Positions 46,943-55,662 of a stretch of DNA of 64,000 nt are shown piece after piece (the first letter of the stretch is position 1; each line of letters starts with the position of its first letter). Source of the stretch: an uncultured Roseovarius sp. (GTDB lineage: Bacteria; Pseudomonadota; Alphaproteobacteria; Rhodobacterales; Rhodobacteraceae); contig CANNCP010000002.1 of NCBI GenBank assembly GCA_947503145.1, positions 186,001 to 250,000 on the forward strand, written 5' to 3'. Position numbers and translations under genes: made by a program. The notes below the pieces were generated by a model. That model saw nothing but the letters and a program-made list of their open reading frames with translations. It ran no database searches and was not told the DNA's origin.

Positions 46943-48154
46943 ATGACCCAAGCATATATCTTTGATGCCGTGCGCACCCCGCGCGGCAAGGGACGCAAGG
47001 ACGGGGCACTGCACGAAGTAACCGCCGTGCGGCTTTCCGCGTTGGTGTTGAACGCGCTGAAGGATCGCAATGGCCTTGAGGGGCACGCGGTCGAGGACGT
47101 GATCTGGGGTAATGCCACGCAGGTGATGGAACAGGGCGGATGCCTGGCACGGACCGCCGTTCTGGCCTCTGATCTGGACGAATCCATTCCCGGCCTCGCG
47201 ATCAACCGGTTCTGCGCCTCCGGCATGGAGGCGGTGAACCTCGCTGCGAACCAGATCAAGGGCGGCGCGGGCGAGGCCTATATCGCCGGCGGGGTCGAAA
47301 TGATGGGCCGCGTACCGATGGGCAGCGACGGCGCGGCAATTGCCGTCGATCCCAGCCTTGCGATGGACACATACTTTGTTCCCCAGGGGATCAGTGCCGA
47401 CATCATCGCGACCGAATACGGCTTTACCCGCGATCAGGCGGATGCCCTGGCAGTAGAGAGCCAGAAACGCGCCAAGGCGGCATGGGATGACAACCGTTTT
47501 GCCAGGTCGATCCTCGTGGTAAAGGATCAGAACGGCCTGACGATCCTTGACCATGACGAATACATGCGTCCCGGCACCGACACCCAGACGCTCGGCGCGC
47601 TCACCCCCAGCTTTCAGGCGATGGGCGAGGCGATGCCGGGCTTTGATGCGGTGGCCAAGCTGAAATACCCGCATCTGGAACGGATCAACCACATCCACCA
47701 TGCGGGCAATTCTTCGGGCATCGTGGACGGCTCGGCTGGCGTTCTGATCGGCAACGCGGAGTTCGGCAAGAAATACGGGCTGAAACCCCGTGCCCGGATC
47801 CGTCAAACCTGCAAGATCGGCACCGATCCCACCATCATGCTGACCGGCCCCGTGCCCGCAACGCAAAAGATCCTCGCCGATGCAGGCATGCAGATCGGTG
47901 ATATCGACCTTTTCGAGGTGAACGAGGCGTTCGCCTCCGTGGTGCTGCGCTTTCAGCAGGCATTTGATGTCGATCCCGCAGTGGTGAACGTGAATGGCGG
48001 CGCCATCGCGATGGGTCACCCGCTGGGCGCCACCGGCGCGATCATCATCGGCACCCTGCTGGACGAGCTTGAGCGCTCTGACAAGGAGACCGGCCTCGCC
48101 ACGCTCTGCATCGCGTCCGGCATGGGTGCCGCCACGATCATCGAGCGCGTGTAG
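46943..48154 (+). CDS. fadA: Acetyl-CoA acyltransferase (3-ketoacyl-CoA thiolase)
   Basis: The 403-residue thiolase cleaves 3-ketoacyl-CoA to acetyl-CoA and a shortened acyl-CoA. It has the nucleophile Cys91 (NRFCASGMEAVN), the NGGAIAMGHPLGATGA His motif and the C-terminal CIASGMGAATI Cys. I chose the ATG at 46943, eight bases after GGAGA. The FadB-type gene follows 21 bp after its stop, so the two proteins may form the usual trifunctional-type complex. The gene name is by function and context. Confidence 0.93.
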   Translation: MTQAYIFDAVRTPRGKGRKDGALHEVTAVRLSALVLNALKDRNGLEGHAVEDVIWGNATQVMEQGGCLARTAVLASDLDESIPGLAINRFCASGMEAVNLAANQIKGGAGEAYIAGGVEMMGRVPMGSDGAAIAVDPSLAMDTYFVPQGISADIIATEYGFTRDQADALAVESQKRAKAAWDDNRFARSILVVKDQNGLTILDHDEYMRPGTDTQTLGALTPSFQAMGEAMPGFDAVAKLKYPHLERINHIHHAGNSSGIVDGSAGVLIGNAEFGKKYGLKPRARIRQTCKIGTDPTIMLTGPVPATQKILADAGMQIGDIDLFEVNEAFASVVLRFQQAFDVDPAVVNVNGGAIAMGHPLGATGAIIIGTLLDELERSDKETGLATLCIASGMGAATIIERV

Positions 48155-48175
48155 GCGCACAAGGGAGATATGGAA

Positions 48176-50374
48176 ATGACTGATTTCACAATGAAAAAGG
48201 ACGCCGATGGCGTCGCGATCATCACCTGGGACACTGTCGGCAGGTCGATGAACGTGATGAGCCAGCAAGGGTTCCTGGACCTGGAGGCACTGGTAGACGA
48301 CGCGCTGGCCGATGACGCGATCAAGGGCATCGTCATCACCTCCGGCAAGGAAGGCAGCTTTGCGGGCGGCATGGACCTCAACGCCATTGCCAGGATGAAG
48401 GACGATGCAGGCGACGACCCGGCACGCGGCCTCTTTGACGGTGTCATGGGCATGCATGCGATCCTGCGCAAGATCGAGCGCGCGGGCATGGACCCCAAGA
48501 CCAACAAGGGCGGCAAGCCGATTGCCGCCGCCCTGCCCGGCACCGCGCTCGGCATCGGGCTGGAGCTTCCGCTGGCGTGCCACCGCATCTTTGCCGCCGA
48601 TAACCCCAAGGCCAAGATCGGCCTGCCCGAGATCATGGTCGGCATCTTTCCCGGTGCGGGGGGCACCACCCGCCTGGTGCGCAAGCTGGGTGTGATGGCC
48701 GCGGCTCCACTGCTGCTGGAGGGTAAGTTGAACGATCCGAAAAAGGCCATGCAGGCCGGGATCGTGGACGAGGTCGTGCCCGTGGACGAACTGATCGACA
48801 CCGCCCGCGCATGGGTGCTGTCGAAGCCGAGCATTGTCAAACCGTGGGATGAAAAGGGGTACAAGATGCCCGGCGGCGCCCCCTATCATCCGGCAGGTTT
48901 CATGACCTTTGTGGGCGCGTCCGCGATGGTCAACGGCAAGACGCAGGGCACATTACCGGCGGCCAAGGCACTGCTTTCAGCAGTCTACGAAGGCGCGTTG
49001 GTCCCCTTTGACACTGCACTCAGGATCGAGGCGCGCTGGTTCACCAACGTGTTGATGAACCCGTCCTCCACCGCGATGATCCGCAGCCTCTTTATCAACA
49101 AGGAAGCGTTGGACAAGGGGGCCAACCGCCCCGACGTACCGGATCAGAAAGTCAACAAAGTCGGCGTCATGGGAGCCGGCATGATGGGCGCGGGTATTGC
49201 GCTGGTCTCTGCCATGGCCGGTATGGAGGTCGTGCTGGTCGACCAAAAACAGGCGGCGGCGGACAAGGGCAAAGCCTATAGCGCCACCTACATGGACAAG
49301 GGCATCAAGCGAGGCAAGGCGACCGAGGCCAAGAAGGATGAGACGCTGGCGCGCATCACCGCGACCACCGATTACGACGCGCTCAAAGGCTGCGATCTGA
49401 TCATCGAGGCGGTGTTCGAGGATGCCGACGTCAAGGCCGAGGTCACGAAAAACGTGCTGAAGGTCGTCGGCGACGATTGCATCTTTGCCACCAACACCTC
49501 GACCTTGCCGATCACCGATCTGGCCAAGGCCAGCGATACCCCCGAGCAGTTCATCGGCATCCACTTTTTCAGCCCCGTCGAGCGGATGATGCTGGTCGAG
49601 ATCATCAAGGGCGAGAAAACCGGCCCGCGTGCCGTGGCCAAGGCGCTGGATTATGTGCGCCAGATCCGCAAGACGCCCATCGTGGTCAATGACGCGCGGT
49701 TCTTCTACTGCAACCGCTGCATCCTCCCCTACATCAACGAAGGCATCCGTATGGTCGCCGAAGGCGTGACACCTGCGCTGATCGACAATGCCGCACGCCA
49801 GCTGGGCTTCCCCGTCGGGCCGCTGCAACTGGTGGACGAGACGTCGATCGACCTCGGCGCCAAGATTGCCCGTGCAACCAAGACGGCGATGGGCGACGAT
49901 TACCCGGATGCGGCTGTCGATGAGGTGATCTTCTGGATGGAGGGCGAAGGCCGTCTGGGCCGCAAGGCCAATGCCGGCTTCTTCGACTACGACGACAAGG
50001 GCAAGCGGCAGGGCTACTGGGACGGGCTGGCGGCAAGATACCCGCACGCAGATACCCAGCCGGACCTGATCACCGTGCAGCATCGCCTGATGTTCGCGCA
50101 GGTTCTCGAAGCGGTCCGCGCACTGGAAGAGGGTGTGCTGGAGGATATCCGCGAGGGGGATGTGGGCGCAGTCCTGGCATGGGGCTTTGCGCCGTGGTCG
50201 GGTGGCCCGTTCAGCTGGCTCGACATCCTCGGCGCGCCCTATGCCGCCGAGCGATGCGACGAACTGACCGCCGAATTCGGCCCGCGCTTTGCCACGCCCG
50301 CCCTGTTGCGGGAGTTGGCGAAGAAAGGTCAGAGCTTCTACGGGCGGTTTGCCGGGGTCGCAGAGGCCGCTTGA
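48176..50374 (+). CDS. fadB: Multifunctional enoyl-CoA hydratase/3-hydroxyacyl-CoA dehydrogenase
   Basis: The 732-residue protein fuses an N-terminal enoyl-CoA hydratase (GKEGSFAGGMDLNAI; ALGIGLELPLACHRIFAADNPKAKIGLPEIMVGIFPGAGG in parts, with the two Glu of GLEL and LPEI) to a 3-hydroxyacyl-CoA dehydrogenase (NAD loop GVMGAGMMGAGIA at about 325; NTSTLPITDLA; GIHFFSPVERMMLVEII). It performs steps two and three of beta-oxidation. I chose the ATG at 48176 because GGGAG lies eight bases before it; 48170 is too close. It ends the MerR-fadE-fadA-fadB cluster and is followed by a hairpin. Confidence 0.94.
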   Translation: MTDFTMKKDADGVAIITWDTVGRSMNVMSQQGFLDLEALVDDALADDAIKGIVITSGKEGSFAGGMDLNAIARMKDDAGDDPARGLFDGVMGMHAILRKIERAGMDPKTNKGGKPIAAALPGTALGIGLELPLACHRIFAADNPKAKIGLPEIMVGIFPGAGGTTRLVRKLGVMAAAPLLLEGKLNDPKKAMQAGIVDEVVPVDELIDTARAWVLSKPSIVKPWDEKGYKMPGGAPYHPAGFMTFVGASAMVNGKTQGTLPAAKALLSAVYEGALVPFDTALRIEARWFTNVLMNPSSTAMIRSLFINKEALDKGANRPDVPDQKVNKVGVMGAGMMGAGIALVSAMAGMEVVLVDQKQAAADKGKAYSATYMDKGIKRGKATEAKKDETLARITATTDYDALKGCDLIIEAVFEDADVKAEVTKNVLKVVGDDCIFATNTSTLPITDLAKASDTPEQFIGIHFFSPVERMMLVEIIKGEKTGPRAVAKALDYVRQIRKTPIVVNDARFFYCNRCILPYINEGIRMVAEGVTPALIDNAARQLGFPVGPLQLVDETSIDLGAKIARATKTAMGDDYPDAAVDEVIFWMEGEGRLGRKANAGFFDYDDKGKRQGYWDGLAARYPHADTQPDLITVQHRLMFAQVLEAVRALEEGVLEDIREGDVGAVLAWGFAPWSGGPFSWLDILGAPYAAERCDELTAEFGPRFATPALLRELAKKGQSFYGRFAGVAEAA

Positions 50375-50394
50375 TCGCCTCGCCTTGCTTCGAT

Positions 50395-50421
50395 GTCCGG
50401 GCCAAATCCTGCGGCCCGGAC
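50395..50421. terminator. Hairpin downstream of fadB
   Basis: GTCCGGGCC (50395-50403) pairs perfectly with GGCCCGGAC (50413-50421) around a 9-base loop, 20 bp after the fadB stop. The following CAAAAG is not T-rich on this strand. A likely 3' end of the beta-oxidation transcript. Confidence 0.6.
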
Positions 50422-50498
50422 AAAAGCCTTCCCGCGGTTTTTCTGAATGGGCGCAGCTTTCCGCCAGACCTCATAGTGCAGTGCATTGGCGGGTCCGG

Positions 50499-51146
50499 TC
50501 AGACCACCGATGCGTCTGATGATTTTGGCCAGCTTTGGGGCATATCGGCATGGATCGCGATCACAAGCAGCGCCACAAGCTGTTGCGCTGCGCCAAGCGG
50601 GAGCACGTTGTAGGCATATGCAGGGGGCTCATTGTCGCGTAGCGCCATATCCAGCAGATCCATCGCTGACGGGCATAGGAACATCGCGCCGGTATTGGCG
50701 TACACGACCTGATCGGCATCGAAACGCAGCGTTGTTGCCATGCTCCCTGGTTCGGGCGCAACGCGGGTAATACCGCAAACACCATCCAGCGCGCGCGCCG
50801 GGATCAAGGCGAACGGATCGTCAAACAACTCTTCGGCAGCATCGACCTCGATCAATATGCACTGGTCCGGCATCAGCATCAGCGCATCACGGTTGCCCAG
50901 AACACCCGCAGGCACCTCCAGCGGCCACATATGTTGCGGACACGGTGCTACGTCCGTCCAGAGCGGCGCGCGCTGAACATCACGGACCTCTTGAAAATTG
51001 GTGTCAAAGGTCAGTACTTCGGTGCCAACCCCCACTTTTTCGATCGGACACCAGCCCGCACGGGTTGCAACCCGCGTGCCGGTCATGATCCCCGTCATTT
51101 CGGATATTTGCGGCGAAACATCGCTTGCCATGCGCCTGTCCAGCAT
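50499..51146 (-). CDS. Hint-domain (Hedgehog/intein-type) protein without the usual Cys
   Basis: The 215-residue protein shows the Hint pattern GTRVATRAGWCPIEKVGVGTEVLTFDTN and a later LMLMPDQCILIEV segment. In most Hint domains a Cys precedes the GTxI motif (C-F-x-P-G-T); here the corresponding residues are GIMTGT, so the splicing/cleaving nucleophile is missing. Many Rhodobacteraceae carry such Hint proteins of unknown function. I chose the ATG at 51146 because GAGAGGGG lies upstream; 51182 is an alternative. A 277-bp non-coding gap follows upstream. Confidence 0.78.
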   Translation of the reverse strand: MLDRRMASDVSPQISEMTGIMTGTRVATRAGWCPIEKVGVGTEVLTFDTNFQEVRDVQRAPLWTDVAPCPQHMWPLEVPAGVLGNRDALMLMPDQCILIEVDAAEELFDDPFALIPARALDGVCGITRVAPEPGSMATTLRFDADQVVYANTGAMFLCPSAMDLLDMALRDNEPPAYAYNVLPLGAAQQLVALLVIAIHADMPQSWPKSSDASVV

Positions 51147-51423
51147 CCTCTTTATCCCCTCTCGTCCGGCCCGGTGCAGCATTTTGGGCCGCTTGAAGTG
51201 TTTAACATCCCCCGAGGCACTCAATGAACGCGCGCCGCGTTCATTGTTGTCCCGGCATATTGTCAAACGCTCTGTTCAGGTCAGTGAGCCTGCCGATTTG
51301 GGTATTGGTAAGAAAAGAGTACGGCACAAAACCGGCATTAACCATGAACCCGCGACAGCCCGCATCATATGCACGGGATTGATGCAGGAGCAGAAACAAT
51401 GGCACATCCGCAACATGCGCAGG

Positions 51424-52068
51424 TCAGAAGCAATACCCGAATCGTTCGATATCCGCCGCGCAAATATCCGCCAGACGCGCGGCATCGTTGTCCGTGTAAT
51501 AGCTGCGATAATCCGCGTCACGATCAGACGCATTGACGCGTGGCAGGTTGAGGGAAAATCCCAGATGCGCCCAGAGCGGCGCGGCGTCCGCCTCCAGATG
51601 CTCGATGCGGATATAGGCGCGGCAGCGCTCGTGCCCCCCTGCATCGGTCATGTAATGCGCGTAGGGATGCGCGCGGAACGCAGTTCCGGTCTGGGGGTGG
51701 TGCAAAAATCCTGCAAAATCCAGATCCTGCGCCAGACTGACGGCAGGGTGATCAAACCGCTGCACGCGCAGCCAATGATAGTAGCTCACCATCCGATCCC
51801 AGGGATTGCGCACCAACGTGAAAGTGAAGGCCCCCGCGATTTGCGCCGCGTCCACGAGGCCGTCGATATCCGCCAGCGTCGCGTGTTTCCAGAGCCGCCC
51901 GGCGGCGGTCACCCGCTTCAGGCGTCCGCGCCTCCGCAGTGCCTTGGGCGTGTCACCGATCAGGATGTCATCCTTCATCGCGCGCCCCTCCAGCGCCAGC
52001 GCCATGGCGGTACCACCGGTCTTGGGGGCATGCACAAATATATAGTTACGTCCGGGTGAGATGATCAT
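51424..52068 (-). CDS. Sulfotransferase family protein
   Basis: The 214-residue protein has the PAPS-binding loop YIFVHAPKTGGTAMALAL (10-27) and the 3'-phosphate-binding segment FTLVRNPWDRMVSYYHW (about 82-98), as in sulfotransferase family 2 (carbohydrate-type). It may transfer sulfate from PAPS to a cell-surface sugar or other acceptor. It has no sugar-synthesis genes beside it; the Hint-domain gene downstream is on the same strand. Confidence 0.86.
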   Translation of the reverse strand: MIISPGRNYIFVHAPKTGGTAMALALEGRAMKDDILIGDTPKALRRRGRLKRVTAAGRLWKHATLADIDGLVDAAQIAGAFTFTLVRNPWDRMVSYYHWLRVQRFDHPAVSLAQDLDFAGFLHHPQTGTAFRAHPYAHYMTDAGGHERCRAYIRIEHLEADAAPLWAHLGFSLNLPRVNASDRDADYRSYYTDNDAARLADICAADIERFGYCF

Positions 52069-52173
52069 CGGGCCATGCTAAAGTATCCGTCTTGAACCTG
52101 AGGCACTCGATCAAGGCGGAATGCGTACAGCGTCTATATGTTGCGCCCATTTCGCAAAAGACGGCGCTTCAGG

Positions 52174-52185
52174 TTTTGCGCAAAA
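52174..52185. repeat. TTTTGCGCAAAA palindrome
   Basis: A 12-bp perfect palindrome inside GCTTCAGGTTTTGCGCAAAATGCTT (written here in parts), in the gap between the sulfotransferase and DUF4139 genes. It belongs loosely to the GCGTTTTGC repeat family. Another conserved A/T-rich motif copy lies 47 bp further on. Confidence 0.45.
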
Positions 52186-52231
52186 TGCTTTGGACATTGC
52201 TACAGGTCGCCCGTTCGCCCTTCTGACACAG

Positions 52232-52258
52232 CCCTTCATTTTTCCAAAAATACTCAAA
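52232..52258 (+). repeat. Conserved A/T-rich motif, copy 3
   Basis: CCCTTCATTTTTCCAAAAAT followed by ACTCAAA in the gap between two leftward genes, so this copy is not in the sense direction of a neighbouring gene. It is nearly identical to copy 1. Confidence 0.75.
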
Positions 52259-52305
52259 ATGCGCCGCTTCCAACATCGCAACGTCAGAAACAGCCCGTGC
52301 AGGTT

Positions 52306-53943
52306 TCAGCGCAGCTCCATCTCATCGGGCCATCGCAGATCAGAACCGAGACGGATTTCGTAGGCCCCGCCTGCCGCGAGGTCGAAACTCCAGGCCAGCA
52401 CGCCGCGCTTGCCGTCCACGTCGATCTCGGACGGGCTGGGTTCCGCGGACCATTCGATCTCCAGTTTCTCCTGTTCGGAATAGGGCACCCGGTCGAGCAG
52501 GCGGACCGGCCAGCTTTCCTGCGTCAGATTCTCCACCTCGATCTTGATCTTTTCACTCAGATCATTGGACCGGCTGATCACACCCCGGTCACCCTGCTGG
52601 CGGTCCAGCACGGTGCGCGTCAGCCGCAATCCGTCGATCGGGCCGAAGGATAGCGTTTCCTCGGCCCCCGCGGCGATCATGCTGATCCCGCGCTGGCCCT
52701 GATAGGTGCCATCAAGATAGAAATTCGCTTCATCCGAACGCAGGATCAACTCGCCCATGTCATTGGTGAACTTCGCCATCAGGAACGCCCTGTCATCCGC
52801 CAGCGGCACAGCCTGGGCGAACAGATCCACCTCGGTGTCCAGCGTATCGAGCGTGAGGCGCACATGGTCCGCTCCGCTGGCGATGCTCACCGGCTCCGGA
52901 TAGCTGTAGGTCACGGCCAGCCCATCGAATTCGGCTGCGGCAGCGATGCGTTTCGCGCCGGGCCTGGCCAACATGCCTGCAACCGACTCCTCCGCCATGA
53001 CCATCGGCGCGGGGGCCATATCCGAGGCCAGATGGCGCCCTTCATCCTCTTCCTTGACGATCCAGCGTTGCTCGGGCCAGATATCGCTGGGCTGGGTCTG
53101 CTCGGAAGGGCGCACAGTCGACAGGCGCAGTGCGACATCCCGCCAGTTTTCGCCCGTGGACTGAGCCACGAAGGCACCGCGCTCCAGCGTCAGACTGCCG
53201 TTGGCGCGATCAAGACGCAGATCGTAGACCGGTCGCCAGGCAGCGTCCTGCACTGTGTAGGTCACGGTCATCATGCCCTCCATCGGCTCGTCGCCCGCGA
53301 TGGCGACCGATAGCAGCGCGCGCTCCTCGGCCTCGGGCACCAGCGCGGCAAGCGCCGCTTCGGCCTTTTGCAACTCTTCCTTGAGATCGCCCAACGTGCG
53401 CGAGGCGGCATCCGCACGCTGCAGCGCATCATGCGCCGCGCGCTTGGCCGTCAGGGTTTCGTCACCGACGAGACGCAGCAGATCGCGCAGCGCTGCCACG
53501 TCAAGCGCGGCCACGCCCTCGGCTTCACCGATCTGCTTGAGGAGCGCCACACGTGCTTCTGCTGCCTCAGCTTCGAGCCGGATCTCGCGGATTTCGGCCT
53601 GCCGGTCCCGGAGCGCGTCGTGCAGACGCTCCACTTTGTCTTCGGCGGTGGCGATGGCCGCGTCGGTTTGCGGATCCCGCGGCGGCACAAAGCGGTTGCG
53701 CGCCGTCACGCCGCCCATCTGCGCGCCGTCTACCTGGACGCGCACGCTGGATAGCTCGGTGCGCAGCGGCATGTCGGTCAGGATCAGGTCATGCTGCCCG
53801 GCAGGCGCGGTGAATGGCACCTTGCGGGTGATCGTGGCCCCCTGCGGATAGAGCGTGACGGCGCTCACATCACTGCTGAGCGGAATGTCTTCTGCCCAGA
53901 GTGTCGCGGGGAAAAGAGCGATAGCAAGGGACAGGACGCGCAT
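52306..53943 (-). CDS. DUF4139 (mucoidy-inhibitor MuiA-like) exported protein
   Basis: The 545-residue precursor has a signal peptide (1-17, LSLAIALFPATLWA), an N-terminal beta region with VTLYPQGATITRKVPFTAPAGQHDLILTDMP, a long coiled coil (about 75-195, rich in Glu/Ala/Arg) and a C-terminal DUF4139 beta domain (VTYTVQDAAWRPVYDLRLD; the family signature W.P.YDLRL). The function of these proteins is unclear; the name comes from mucoidy inhibitors. A GGAG site eight bases before the ATG supports the start at 53943. Confidence 0.88.
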   Translation of the reverse strand: MRVLSLAIALFPATLWAEDIPLSSDVSAVTLYPQGATITRKVPFTAPAGQHDLILTDMPLRTELSSVRVQVDGAQMGGVTARNRFVPPRDPQTDAAIATAEDKVERLHDALRDRQAEIREIRLEAEAAEARVALLKQIGEAEGVAALDVAALRDLLRLVGDETLTAKRAAHDALQRADAASRTLGDLKEELQKAEAALAALVPEAEERALLSVAIAGDEPMEGMMTVTYTVQDAAWRPVYDLRLDRANGSLTLERGAFVAQSTGENWRDVALRLSTVRPSEQTQPSDIWPEQRWIVKEEDEGRHLASDMAPAPMVMAEESVAGMLARPGAKRIAAAAEFDGLAVTYSYPEPVSIASGADHVRLTLDTLDTEVDLFAQAVPLADDRAFLMAKFTNDMGELILRSDEANFYLDGTYQGQRGISMIAAGAEETLSFGPIDGLRLTRTVLDRQQGDRGVISRSNDLSEKIKIEVENLTQESWPVRLLDRVPYSEQEKLEIEWSAEPSPSEIDVDGKRGVLAWSFDLAAGGAYEIRLGSDLRWPDEMELR

Positions 53944-54060
53944 GAGGTTTCTCCAATAAGACTCATTTAATCTTTGGCGGATCGGCGGCATTTGCAAGCA
54001 GCTGGGCACAAGATACGCGGATTCACGCTATCTTAACCTTGATCCTGCGAGATATGCGGC

Positions 54061-54558
54061 ATGAAAACAGAACGCTACACACTGATCCTGCCACCCGAGA
54101 TGCTGGATGCGGCAGGCCGGATCGCAAGGGCACGGGACATCACCCCCGGGCAGGTGATCCGCGATGCGCTGAGCGCTGAAATCCGGCGCGCCAGTCGCAA
54201 TGCGAAGACGCCCAACCGGGCGGATGAGCAGCTCCTCGCGCCCTTGCGGGCACTCCTCGCCACCGATCTGGCCCACGCGCGCAGTTGGTCTGACCTCATC
54301 ACGCGATTGGAGGCCAAGGGGTATGCGCTGCGCGAGGCGGGCGGCGGGCTGGCATTGCACCGTTCCGCGGACGGCGCGCGACTTTGCAAGGCGTCCGAAC
54401 TGGGGCATGCTTACGGCGCGCTCATGCGCCGCTTTGGTGCCCCATATCCGGGTCACAGCCATCAGCACCTGATGCAGCGCTTTCCGGGCCGGACGCACCC
54501 GGTTCGGGATGCGCCCGATCACATCTCCGACAGTTTCGATGTGATCGAGCCGTTCTGA
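54061..54558 (+). CDS. Ribbon-helix-helix-like hypothetical protein
   Basis: The 165-residue protein begins with a putative ribbon-helix-helix unit (RYTLILPPEMLDAAGRIARARDITPGQVIRDALSAEI, residues about 5-42), with a basic linker and a C-terminal globular part (WSDLITRLEAKGYALREAGGGLALHRSADGARLCKASELG, then GHSHQHLMQRFPG). The second part recalls an accessory domain of relaxase-type proteins (a short alpha-beta unit), but I cannot name a family. It may be a DNA-binding regulator. The adjacent asd gene converges on it, 7 bp apart. Confidence 0.72.
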   Translation: MKTERYTLILPPEMLDAAGRIARARDITPGQVIRDALSAEIRRASRNAKTPNRADEQLLAPLRALLATDLAHARSWSDLITRLEAKGYALREAGGGLALHRSADGARLCKASELGHAYGALMRRFGAPYPGHSHQHLMQRFPGRTHPVRDAPDHISDSFDVIEPF

Positions 54559-54565
54559 GCGTCGC

Positions 54566-55588
54566 TCAGCCCTTCTTCAGCACCCGGTTGCCCAGCGTCT
54601 CGGCGACCTGCACCGCGTTGAGCGCCGCGCCCTTGCGCAGGTTATCACTGACGCACCACAGGTTCAGGCCGTTCTCGATCGTGTCGTCCTGACGGATACG
54701 GCTGATGAACGTGGCAAAATCACCCACGCATTCCTTGGGCGTCACGTAGCCGCCGCTCTCGCGCTTGTCGATCACCATGATTCCCGGTGCCTCGCGCAGG
54801 ATGTCGCGCGCCTCGTCCTCGTCAAGAAATTCCTCGAACTCGATATTGATCGCTTCGGAGTGACCGACGAAAACCGGCACGCGCACACATGTGGCCGTCA
54901 CCTTGATCGACGGATCAATGATCTTTTGGGTCTCGACGACCATCTTCCATTCCTCCTTGGTCGAGCCATCTTCCATGAAGACGTCGATATGGGGAATGAC
55001 GTTGAACGCGATTTCTTTCTGGAAAACCTTGGCAGGCACGTCCTTGGTCGGATTGTAGACCGCCTTGGTCTGTTCCCACAGTTCGTCCATGCCATCTTTG
55101 CCGGCACCCGAAACCGACTGGTAAGTCGACACGACGACACGCTTGATCCTGGCGCGGTCATGCAGTGGCTTCAGCGCCACCACCATCTGCGCGGTCGAGC
55201 AGTTTGGGTTGGCGATGATGTTTTTCTTGGCATAGCCGTCGATGGCCTCGGGGTTCACTTCCGGCACGATCAGCGGCACATCCGGGTCGTAGCGATAGAG
55301 CGACGAATTGTCGATCACCACACAACCAACCGCGGCAGCCTTGGGCGCATAGATCTTGGTGGCGTCCGAGCCGATGGCAAACAGCGCCATGTCCCAACCG
55401 GTGAAATCAAAGGTATCAAGGTCTTTTGTCTTGAGTGTCCTGTCGCCAAAGCTGACCTCGGTCCCCAGCGACCGGCGCGACGCCAACACGGCGATCTCAT
55501 CGACCGGGAAATGGCGCTCGGCCAGAATGTTCAGCATTTCGCGGCCCACGTTACCCGTAGCGCCGACAATAACGATCTTGTACCCCAT
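54566..55588 (-). CDS. asd: Aspartate-semialdehyde dehydrogenase
   Basis: The 340-residue enzyme reduces aspartyl phosphate to aspartate semialdehyde, the step after LysC. It has the NADP loop VGATGNVGREML (8-19), the nucleophile Cys130 in ANPNCSTAQMVVALKPL, and SGAGKDGMDEL and the downstream CVRVPVFVGHSEAINIEFEE. The length is that of the bacterial family. The gene is convergent with the RHH-like gene and is not adjacent to lysC (23.4 kb). Confidence 0.96.
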   Translation of the reverse strand: MGYKIVIVGATGNVGREMLNILAERHFPVDEIAVLASRRSLGTEVSFGDRTLKTKDLDTFDFTGWDMALFAIGSDATKIYAPKAAAVGCVVIDNSSLYRYDPDVPLIVPEVNPEAIDGYAKKNIIANPNCSTAQMVVALKPLHDRARIKRVVVSTYQSVSGAGKDGMDELWEQTKAVYNPTKDVPAKVFQKEIAFNVIPHIDVFMEDGSTKEEWKMVVETQKIIDPSIKVTATCVRVPVFVGHSEAINIEFEEFLDEDEARDILREAPGIMVIDKRESGGYVTPKECVGDFATFISRIRQDDTIENGLNLWCVSDNLRKGAALNAVQVAETLGNRVLKKG

Positions 55589-55662
55589 GATATCACCTCC
55601 GGATGGACTGGTATGGAGATGGCCTCATAGACCCAAAGCCCACCCGTGGAAAGGCCCGTCAG

